From Rhizobiales bacterium CCH3-A5 (GTDB lineage: Bacteria; Pseudomonadota; Alphaproteobacteria; Rhizobiales; Beijerinckiaceae): DNA of 23,268 nucleotides. The DNA is taken from the NCBI GenBank assembly GCA_001556025.1, contig LSIB01000073.1, forward strand, positions 1-23,268. Reading direction: 5' to 3'. Both the position numbers and the translations under genes were made by a program. Below the pieces are notes generated by a model. The model did not search any database. It had not been told where the DNA came from and was given only the letters and a program-made list of their open reading frames with translations. Each line of letters begins with the position of its first letter. The stretch's first letter is position 1. This document shows positions 1 through 6,125 of the stretch, one piece after another.

Positions 1-8
1 GCACGGGG

Positions 9-151
9 AACCCCTCTCCTGTAAGGAGAGGGGCAGGGGTGAGGTGACGGACGTTTCGGGATTGGCCTGAACGGACGCGCGCACAGGTCTTTCCTCGCTG
101 GTTGACGGGCCGACCCCTCACCCCTGCCCCTCTCCCTCTGGGAGAGGGGTT
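9..151. repeat. Inverted pair of GGGGAGAG-type intergenic palindromic repeats
   Basis: Two copies of one 36-bp element face each other at 9-44 and 116-151, about 70 bp apart. Each copy is itself a hairpin. The left copy pairs CCCCTCTCC (11-19) with GGAGAGGGG (25-33) around TGTAA. The right copy pairs CCCCTCTCCC (127-136) with GGGAGAGGGG (140-149) around TCT. Both carry the same flank, CAGGGGTGAGG in the left copy and its complement in the right copy. The loops differ while the stems are conserved, as expected for a mobile REP-like element kept as RNA or DNA structure. The 45-115 segment between the copies holds no gene that I can recognise. Family identity is from general familiarity with such repeats in Rhizobiales, not from a search. 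Confidence 0.8.
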
Positions 152-183
152 CCTCGCGCCTGACTTTCGGAACACAGCCTTCA

Positions 184-714
184 ATGAACCACGACGCCTA
201 TCCCGACAGCCGGATCCGCGAGATCCTGAAATCCGTGAAGCGCATCGCGCTGGTCGGCGCGTCGGCCAGCGAGGCGCGGCCGAGCTGGATCGTGACGAAG
301 TACCTGCTCGACCGCGGCTATGACGTGATCCCGGTCAATCCTGGGCTTGCCGGCCAGACGCTGCTCGGCAAGACCGTCTACGGCTCTCTCAAGGACATCC
401 CCGGCGCGATCGACATGGTCGAGATTTTTCGTAACGCGGACGCCGCATCAGCCATCACCGACGAGGCGCTGGCGCTCGATCCGTTGCCAAAGGTGATCTG
501 GATGCAGCTTTCGGTACGCAACGACGATGCGGCCGCACGGGCCGAGGCAAAGGGCGTCACCGTGATCATGAACCGCTGCCCCAAGATCGAATATGGCCGG
601 CTCTCGGGCGAAATCGGCTGGCAGGGCATCAATTCGCGCATTCTGTCGTCGAAGAAGCCGGTGCTGGCCGGCAAGGGATTCCAGAAGCTGACGATTCACC
701 GGCCGGGGACGTGA
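184..714 (+). CDS. CoA-binding domain protein (YccU-like)
   Basis: This 176-residue soluble protein resembles the YccU family, stand-alone Rossmann-fold CoA-binding domains related to the N-terminal domain of succinyl-CoA ligase alpha subunits. The N-terminal strand and glycine loop read RIALVGASA (about residues 21-29), followed by PVNPG near residue 56. The C-terminal half has the family's conserved VIMNRCPKIEY stretch. The biochemical role of the family is unsettled. The chosen ATG has only a weak GGAA 11 bases upstream. The gene lies just upstream of metY in the same direction, with a 179-bp gap that contains a palindromic repeat, so co-transcription is uncertain. The family call is fairly safe and the cellular function is unknown. 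Confidence 0.85.
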   Translation: MNHDAYPDSRIREILKSVKRIALVGASASEARPSWIVTKYLLDRGYDVIPVNPGLAGQTLLGKTVYGSLKDIPGAIDMVEIFRNADAASAITDEALALDPLPKVIWMQLSVRNDDAAARAEAKGVTVIMNRCPKIEYGRLSGEIGWQGINSRILSSKKPVLAGKGFQKLTIHRPGT

Positions 715-722
715 GACGCATC

Positions 723-800
723 CGTCATTGCGAGCGCAGCGAAGCAATCCAGCGTTTCGCTCCACGCCCCCTGGATTGCTTCGCTGCGCGCGCAATGACG
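723..800. repeat. 30-bp-arm palindromic repeat (CGTCATTGCGAG family)
   Basis: Arms at 723-752 and 771-800 are reverse complements over 30 bases with a single mismatch, separated by an 18-base loop. The arm begins CGTCATTGCGAGCGCAGCGA. Elements starting and ending with CGTCATTGCGAG/CGCAATGACG are common dispersed repeats in Bradyrhizobium-like genomes (general knowledge). Here it sits between the CoA-binding protein gene and metY. Transcribed, it would form a very stable hairpin and could act as a processing or attenuation site. Confidence 0.9.
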
Positions 801-835
801 GCGGAGGGGGTAGCACCCGGAATTGACGCCATCCC

Positions 836-859
836 GAGCGTTCTTTAAAACGAACGCTC
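836..859 (+). promoter_or_regulatory. Perfect 8-bp inverted repeat in the metY leader
   Basis: GAGCGTTC (836-843) and GAACGCTC (852-859) are perfect inverted arms around TTTAAAAC, 34 bases ahead of the metY start codon. The AT-rich centre and dyad symmetry suit a repressor operator. The arms followed by CTT could also make a small leader hairpin. No regulator gene lies beside it, so the binding factor is unknown. Confidence 0.35.
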
Positions 860-893
860 TTGATCGGACCCAGAATTCCCCACGGAGCTTGCC

Positions 894-2171
894 ATGACCG
901 ACCGCGCACCGGGTTTCCAGACGCTCGCGATCCATGCCGGCGCTGCTCCAGACGCCGCGACGGGCGCGCGCGCGACGCCGATCTACCAGACGACGTCCTT
1001 CGTCTTCGACGATGTCGACCACGCCGCCTCGCTATTCGGGCTGCAGGCCTTCGGCAACATCTACACCCGCATCGGCAACCCGACCAACGCGGTGCTGGAG
1101 GAGCGCGTCGCGGCGCTGGAGGGCGGCACGGCGGCGCTCGCGGTCGCGTCCGGCCACGCGGCCGAGTTCCTGTGCTTCCACGCGCTGCTGCAGCCGGGCG
1201 ACGAGTTCGTCGCCGCCAAGAAGCTCTATGGCGGCTCGATCAACCAGTTCAACCACTCCTACAAGAACTTTGGCTGGAGCGTGATCTGGGCCGATTCAGA
1301 CGATCTGGAGGCCTTTGCGGCCGCGGTGACGCCGAAGACCAAGGCGATCTTCATCGAATCCATCGCCAATCCCGGCGGCGTCGTGGTCGACATCGCCGGC
1401 ATCGCGGCGATCGCTAAGAAGCACAACATCCCGCTGATCGTCGACAACACGATGGCGAGTCCCTACCTGATCCGGCCCTTCGAGCACGGGGCCGACATCG
1501 TCGTGCATTCGATGACGAAGTTTCTGGGCGGGCACGGCAATTCGATCGGCGGCATCATCGTCGATGGCGGCACATTCAACTGGGTCGGCGACGAGCGCTA
1601 CCCGATGCTGTCCAAGCCCCGGCCGGAGTATAACGGCATGGTGCTGGGCGAGACCTTCGGCAACTTCGCCTTCGCGATCGCGACCCGCGTACTCGGTCTG
1701 CGCGACATGGGCCCGGCGCTGGCCCCGTTCAACGCCTTCATGATCCTGACCGGCATCGAGACGCTGCCTCTGCGCATGCAGCGCCATTGCGAGTCGACGC
1801 TTGCCGTCGCGCAGCATCTCCAAAAGCATCCGGCGGTGGAGTGGGTCAGCTATGCCGGCCTGCCCGACAACAAGTACCACGCACTGGCGCAGCGCTATTG
1901 CCCCAAGGGCGCGGGCGCAGTCTTCACCTTCGGTCTCAAGGGTGGTTACGACGCCGGCGTGAAGCTGGTGACAAACCTGAAGCTGTTCTCGCATCTGGCC
2001 AATATCGGCGATACGCGATCGCTGGTGATCCACCCGGCCTCGACCACCCACCGCCAGCTTTCGGATGCGCAGAAGACGGCGTCCGGCGCAGGGCCGGAGG
2101 TGGTGCGGCTCTCGATCGGGCTCGAGGACGTCGCCGACATCATCGACGATCTGGATCAGGCGCTGGCCTAA
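894..2171 (+). CDS. metY: O-acetylhomoserine aminocarboxypropyltransferase (sulfhydrylase)
   Basis: A cytosolic PLP enzyme of the Cys/Met metabolism family. It makes homocysteine from O-acetylhomoserine and sulfide in direct-sulfhydrylation methionine synthesis. At 425 residues it matches MetY rather than the shorter MetZ or MetB. Visible features are YTRIGNPT (residues 57-64) with phosphate-contacting Tyr and Arg, ASGHAA (85-90), VDNTMASP (183-190) with the cofactor-binding Asp184, and SMTKFLGGHG (206-215) with the Schiff-base Lys209. The start ATG follows GGAG at a normal distance. The gene stands between two palindromic repeats and is probably monocistronic or loosely coupled to the upstream gene. 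I see no convincing SAM-II type riboswitch in the leader. MetZ (O-succinylhomoserine) is the main alternative. Confidence 0.95.
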   Translation: MTDRAPGFQTLAIHAGAAPDAATGARATPIYQTTSFVFDDVDHAASLFGLQAFGNIYTRIGNPTNAVLEERVAALEGGTAALAVASGHAAEFLCFHALLQPGDEFVAAKKLYGGSINQFNHSYKNFGWSVIWADSDDLEAFAAAVTPKTKAIFIESIANPGGVVVDIAGIAAIAKKHNIPLIVDNTMASPYLIRPFEHGADIVVHSMTKFLGGHGNSIGGIIVDGGTFNWVGDERYPMLSKPRPEYNGMVLGETFGNFAFAIATRVLGLRDMGPALAPFNAFMILTGIETLPLRMQRHCESTLAVAQHLQKHPAVEWVSYAGLPDNKYHALAQRYCPKGAGAVFTFGLKGGYDAGVKLVTNLKLFSHLANIGDTRSLVIHPASTTHRQLSDAQKTASGAGPEVVRLSIGLEDVADIIDDLDQALA

Positions 2172-2178
2172 CCACACT

Positions 2179-2304
2179 TGTCATTCCGGGGCGCCGCGCA
2201 GCAGCGAACCCGGAACCCACGACCGGGTGAAACCCTTACCCGGTCGAATGGATCGCCCGGTCTCGGGTTCCGGGTTCACGCCTGCGGCGCGCCCCGGAAT
2301 GACA
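2179..2304. repeat. Long palindromic repeat (TGTCATTCCGGGGCG family) overlapping the ctaA 3' end
   Basis: Left arm 2179-2218 begins TGTCATTCCGGGGCG. Right arm 2265-2304 is its imperfect reverse complement and ends CGCCCCGGAATGACA. Inside lies a second perfect hairpin, GACCGGGT (2221-2228) with ACCCGGTC (2238-2245). The element separates the convergent metY and ctaA genes and can act as a bidirectional terminator. Its right arm covers the stop codon and last nine sense codons of ctaA, so part of that protein is repeat-encoded. Confidence 0.9.
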
Positions 2305-3349
2305 GGCGCGTCACATGCACCACCGCCATCGCGAGGATCGCGAAGGCGAGCGCCTGATGCGCGAGGCCGGCCCAGAGCGGCACGACCAGCACGAGCGTGA
2401 CGACGCCGAGCACGCCCTGCATCAGCATCATGCCGGCGAGCGCCGTCGCGCGCTTTGCCCCGCCCGAGCCCGGCGCGGCGCGGCGCATCGACACGCTGTG
2501 CCAGAGCGCGAAGACCAGCAGCAGATAGGCGCCGATGCGATGGTTGAACTGCACCAGCGCGACATTATCCACGAAATTCTCCCAGAACGGGGTCTGGGCG
2601 AAGAGCAGCGATGACGATGGTAGCAGTGCGCCGTCCATCAGCGGCCAGGTGTTGAAGGTGAAGCCGGCCTTCGAGCCCGCCACCAGCCCGCCGAGACCGA
2701 TCTGGACGAAGGTCAGCGCCAGCAGCGCCCAGGCAGCCGCCCTGCCCTGCCCGGCTTCAATGCGGCGCGGCGGCGTTATCGCCGTGGCGAAGGCGACGAC
2801 GGAGGCGAAGAACAGCCCCGCAAAAGTGAGATGCAGCGTCAGCTTGACCGGCGCGACCGCAACCATGCCGGGCTGAAGGCCGGACGCAACCATGATCCAG
2901 CCGATCGCGCCCTGCAGCGCCAGAAGCAGGCCCATGCCGAACAGGACCAGCGTCTGCCGCCAGGGCAGGATACGCAGGGCCGCGACGACGAGAAAGCCGC
3001 CGAGATAGACCAGCCCGATGAAGCGGCCAAGCTGACGGTGGCCCCATTCCCACCAGTAGATGAACTTGAAATCGCCAAGGCTCATGCCGGCGTTGAGGAG
3101 CTGGTATTGCGGGCTTGAGCGATACTTCTCGAACTCGCTCAGCCACGCCGCGTCCGAGAGTGGCGGAATCGCGCCGGTGACTGGCCGCCATTCGGTGATG
3201 GAGAGGCCGGACCCCGTCAGCCGCGTCGCGCCGCCGACCACCACCATGACGAAGACTAGGGCGGCGACAATCCAGAGCCAGCGGCGGATGGCGGCGCGGC
3301 CCGCGCTTGCGCTGGTTTCGAGAGCGGGTCTGTCGAGGGCGATGGTCAC
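2276..3349 (-). CDS. ctaA: Heme A synthase (COX15/CtaA family)
   Basis: Integral membrane enzyme that oxidises the methyl group of heme O to the formyl group of heme A for aa3-type cytochrome oxidase. The 357-residue length and roughly eight hydrophobic segments fit the proteobacterial COX15/CtaA type. Four family histidines are visible: WGHRQLGR (His104), LHLTFAG (His173), FNHRIGAY (His270) and AHQALAF (His331). The GATRLTGSGLSITEWRPV signature follows the first membrane segment. I chose the GTG at 3349. A GTG at 3385 preceded by GGAAG is possible, while starts further upstream would run into the promoter region of the divergent DUF2842 gene. The last nine residues, LSFRGAPQA, lie in a dispersed palindromic repeat. 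Confidence 0.93.
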   Translation of the reverse strand: MTIALDRPALETSASAGRAAIRRWLWIVAALVFVMVVVGGATRLTGSGLSITEWRPVTGAIPPLSDAAWLSEFEKYRSSPQYQLLNAGMSLGDFKFIYWWEWGHRQLGRFIGLVYLGGFLVVAALRILPWRQTLVLFGMGLLLALQGAIGWIMVASGLQPGMVAVAPVKLTLHLTFAGLFFASVVAFATAITPPRRIEAGQGRAAAWALLALTFVQIGLGGLVAGSKAGFTFNTWPLMDGALLPSSSLLFAQTPFWENFVDNVALVQFNHRIGAYLLLVFALWHSVSMRRAAPGSGGAKRATALAGMMLMQGVLGVVTLVLVVPLWAGLAHQALAFAILAMAVVHVTRLSFRGAPQA

Positions 3350-3477
3350 AGGTCGTGGCTTTCGGTCGCGCTGGCCGCGCTTCACAAACTCGGCTTCCGG
3401 TGACAGATAGACCCCATGAAAACGCCCGACAACGCCCGCATTGCCGCAGCCGCCCTCTTGCGCAGGGAGACGACGCG

Positions 3478-3684
3478 ATGACCCAGAGCCGCCGCAAGCT
3501 CGTCGGGACGGTCGCAATCCTGGTCTTCGTCTGCGTCTATGCGCTCATCGCGATGGCGCTGGCGCAGGGCCGGATCACCGACGCGCCCAAACTGGTACAG
3601 ACGGTCGCCTATATCGCGCTGGGGCTGGCCTGGGTGCTGCCGCTGCTGCCGCTGATCAGGTGGATGGAGCGGAAGGACGGGTGA
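3478..3684 (+). CDS. DUF2842 family small membrane protein
   Basis: A 68-residue protein with two hydrophobic segments, about residues 8-28 and 40-61, joined by the polar stretch AQGRITDAPK and ending in WMERKDG. This matches the alphaproteobacterial DUF2842 family, whose function is unknown. The start ATG at 3478 follows AGGGAGA with a 7-base gap; longer frames upstream lack such a site. The gene is divergent from ctaA with about 128 bp between starts. DUF2842 genes are often neighbours of ctaA in this group (general knowledge), which hints at a role near cytochrome oxidase assembly, but nothing in the sequence proves it. Confidence 0.88.
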   Translation: MTQSRRKLVGTVAILVFVCVYALIAMALAQGRITDAPKLVQTVAYIALGLAWVLPLLPLIRWMERKDG

Positions 3685-3688
3685 AGCG

Positions 3689-3707
3689 GGGCGGCAAACC
3701 CCCGCCC
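3689..3707. terminator. GC hairpin between convergent genes
   Basis: GGGCGG (3689-3694) pairs with CCGCCC (3702-3707) in the 22-bp gap between the convergent DUF2842 and polysaccharide deacetylase genes, touching the deacetylase stop codon. There is no T tract on either strand, so it is at best a weak bidirectional terminator. Confidence 0.3.
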
Positions 3708-4759
3708 TACCCAACATTCAGCTTCCGCCCCCTGTTCCACAGCAGGAACGGCAGCCCCGACAGCAACGCCCGGACCGCCTCCTCGCTCTGGTGGAACCCG
3801 TTGAGCGAGACGCGGGGCAGCGCCTGGAGATGCCGGGCATGTGGCTCGAAGAGGTGGCCCGGGCGAGTCGTGACAGAGCTTGCGAAGCCGGCCTCCCCGG
3901 CCAACGCGAATTCGCGTCGGCCGGCCGAGGTCGGGTCTCCGACCGGATAGGCGAAATGGCGGATGGGGATGCCGAGCTCGGCCTCCAGCCGCGCCCTGCC
4001 GTCGGCGATCTCGGTGCGGGCCGTTTCGGCCGGGTGCTTCGCCAGCATGGGGTGGCTCAGCGTATGCGCGCCGATGGTGACCCCGGGCGCACCCGACAAT
4101 GCGCGCAGCGTCTCCCAGGGCAGGCATTCGCGCTCGACCAGTGCGACGGGATCGACGCCGGCTTGACGCGCGAGATCGGAAATCACCGACAGCAGAATCG
4201 CTTCCGGCTGTTTGCGCAGACGCCAGTAAAGCTGGTCGAATGCAAGCTGCTTTTCCGCCGGCGTCTCCGTCCGGGCCGAGAAGCCTCCCGTCGGCAGCTC
4301 GACCGAGAAGCGCGGCAGGGCGCGGATCGCCTCCTCGAGCTCCAGCCACCACAGCCGGGCCGTGCGGTCGGCGAAGCCGGGCGTGACGAATAGCGTCCAG
4401 GGCGCGCCATGCTTTGCCAGCACCGGCCAGGCATGCTCGACAGTGTCGCGGTAGCCGTCGTCGAAAGTCAGTGCGACGAAGAAGCGGCCGGGTTTGAACG
4501 AAGTCAGCCGCACCAGCGCCTCGTCGAGCGAGACGATGTCGCAGCCCTCGGCCCGGATCAGCCGCAGCGTCGCATCGAGAAACTCCGGCGTGATCTCCAG
4601 CAGGCCGTTGGGCTGGAACGGGTCGGCGCTGGCCGGCCGGACATGGTGCAGCGTCAGGATGACGCCGATACCTTGCGCGAAGCCCCTGCCCCAGCGGTCG
4701 GCGCGGGTCAGCGCGATCGCCTTGAACACGGCCGAGAAGGCTTTGTGGCGCAGGCTCAT
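3707..4759 (-). CDS. Polysaccharide deacetylase family protein (NodB homology)
   Basis: A 350-residue carbohydrate esterase 4 type protein, expected to remove N- or O-acetyl groups from a polysaccharide using a metal. The signature TFDDG lies at residues 98-102 with the catalytic and metal-binding Asp pair at 100-101. The metal-binding His pair is in GAHTLSHP (His232 and His236). A later conserved stretch reads HFAYPVGDP. There is no clear signal peptide; the N-terminus is short and amphipathic. The ATG at 4759 follows GAGAGATA; an in-frame extension upstream has no support. The gene is divergent from the acyltransferase gene at 4896 and sits at the left edge of the EPS locus, so EPS deacetylation is a reasonable inference. 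The substrate is unproven. Confidence 0.9.
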   Translation of the reverse strand: MSLRHKAFSAVFKAIALTRADRWGRGFAQGIGVILTLHHVRPASADPFQPNGLLEITPEFLDATLRLIRAEGCDIVSLDEALVRLTSFKPGRFFVALTFDDGYRDTVEHAWPVLAKHGAPWTLFVTPGFADRTARLWWLELEEAIRALPRFSVELPTGGFSARTETPAEKQLAFDQLYWRLRKQPEAILLSVISDLARQAGVDPVALVERECLPWETLRALSGAPGVTIGAHTLSHPMLAKHPAETARTEIADGRARLEAELGIPIRHFAYPVGDPTSAGRREFALAGEAGFASSVTTRPGHLFEPHARHLQALPRVSLNGFHQSEEAVRALLSGLPFLLWNRGRKLNVG

Positions 4760-4895
4760 TATCTCTCGTCCGCGGCAACCGCTTGCTAACGCTGTTCGCC
4801 AAAGCTCATGGCCGACAGGTCGATCCTGCCCGGTCTGTTCACAATGCCGGGTTAAAACGCTGGCGAATTCCACGCAGCCCCCGGATCGACCGCCG

Positions 4896-6122
4896 ATGTC
4901 CGCCCTCGCCGAACGCCCCGCAGCCCTGGCTTTGGCCCCGCGCCAGAGCGCGGCGGCGCGCGGCTACGCCAGCGTCACGGTGGAAAGCGATGTCTCGGCC
5001 GTCGCTGCGGACTGGCGCGCGCTCGAGGACATGGCGCTGCTGACACCCTATCAGGCGCATGCATGGGTCGCGGCCTTCGTCACCACCGTCGGCCGCTCGC
5101 ATGGCATGGATTTCCGCCATGTCGTGCTGCGCGATGGGCACGGCCAGCCGCTGGCGATCCTGCCGCTGGTGATCACGCGGCGCAACGGCATCCGCTTCGC
5201 GGAGTTCATCGGCGGCAAGCACGCCAACTACCACATGGGCGTCTATGCACCCGATTTCGCGGCCAGTCTCGATGCGGAGGCGACGCGCGCCATGCTGCTG
5301 GAGATCGCCGCGGCGATCGGCGGGCTCGACGCCTTCGTCTTCGTCAACCAGCCGGTCGAGTGGCGGGGCGTCGCCAATCCGATGGCGCTGCTGGCGGCCG
5401 GCCCGAGCCCAAGCGGATCATACAAGCTCGCGCTCACGGCCGGCGACTGCGACGGCGCCTTGCGCCGCGCGATGAGCAGCCATGCCCACAAGAAGCTCAA
5501 GAACAAGCGCAACCGCTTTTCGACCTTCGGCCCGTCGCAGGTGGTCAGGGCGACGAGCGACGCCGAGATCGAGCGCGTGATCGCGGCGTTCCTCGCGCAA
5601 AAGGCGATGCGGTTCGCGGCCATGGGCATCGCCGACCCCTTCGCCGGCCCCGCCATGCGCGGCTTCCTGAAACAGGGCGCCAGCGGCGAGCGGCCGGCGC
5701 TCCAGCTTTATTCGCTCGACCTCGCCGGCCGTTCGATCGCGACCTATGTCGGCGCGGTGCAGGGGCAGCGCTTCTCGGGCATGGCGACCTCGTTCGACAT
5801 GGAGAGCGAAGTCGCCAAGACCAGCCCCGGCGAAATCCTGCTGATCGACCTGATCAAGCTGCAATGCCAGGCCGGCATCACCTGCTTCGACCTCGGCGTC
5901 GGCGAGGCGCGCTACAAGACGACGATCTGCGACGAGCGCGACGAACTGGTCGATACCTTCGTGCCCGTGACAGCGAAGGGGCGGCTCTTCGCCGGCGTCG
6001 CCCGCGCCAGACGCTCCGCCAAACGCTGGATCAAGACACAGCCGCGCCTGCTGAAGCTCGCGCATCGGGCGTCGGGTTTGCTCGACAAGGCGCGCGGCCG
6101 CAGCCGCACCGCCGAGGAGTAA
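4896..6122 (+). CDS. CelD/BcsL-like acyltransferase (GNAT/FemAB fold, Acetyltransf_6)
   Basis: A 408-residue soluble protein resembling the CelD/BcsL group often found with cellulose and EPS genes. It probably transfers an acyl group to a sugar or sugar-lipid intermediate. The N-terminal domain carries WRALEDMALLTPYQAHAW. A basic segment KKLKNKRNR (about residues 201-209) opens the C-terminal Acetyltransf_6 domain, which includes the sequences RSIATYVGAVQGQRFSGM and FDLGVGEARYKTTICDE. The ATG at 4896 begins the part that resembles the family; a long upstream in-frame extension overlaps the divergent gene and is unlikely to be coding. The stop lies only 3 bases from the end of the convergent Wzc-like gene. 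The donor, acceptor and linkage cannot be read from sequence. Confidence 0.85.
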   Translation: MSALAERPAALALAPRQSAAARGYASVTVESDVSAVAADWRALEDMALLTPYQAHAWVAAFVTTVGRSHGMDFRHVVLRDGHGQPLAILPLVITRRNGIRFAEFIGGKHANYHMGVYAPDFAASLDAEATRAMLLEIAAAIGGLDAFVFVNQPVEWRGVANPMALLAAGPSPSGSYKLALTAGDCDGALRRAMSSHAHKKLKNKRNRFSTFGPSQVVRATSDAEIERVIAAFLAQKAMRFAAMGIADPFAGPAMRGFLKQGASGERPALQLYSLDLAGRSIATYVGAVQGQRFSGMATSFDMESEVAKTSPGEILLIDLIKLQCQAGITCFDLGVGEARYKTTICDERDELVDTFVPVTAKGRLFAGVARARRSAKRWIKTQPRLLKLAHRASGLLDKARGRSRTAEE

Positions 6123-6125
6123 GGC

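Noticed and set aside
715..893. SAM riboswitch in the metY leader
   Set aside because: The gap is mostly a palindromic repeat and a short dyad. I could not find the SAM-II conserved core or its pseudoknot pattern.
4494..4895. N-terminal extension of the CelD-like acyltransferase by 134 codons
   Set aside because: It would overlap the divergent polysaccharide deacetylase gene and shares nothing with the family; ATG 4896 fits better.
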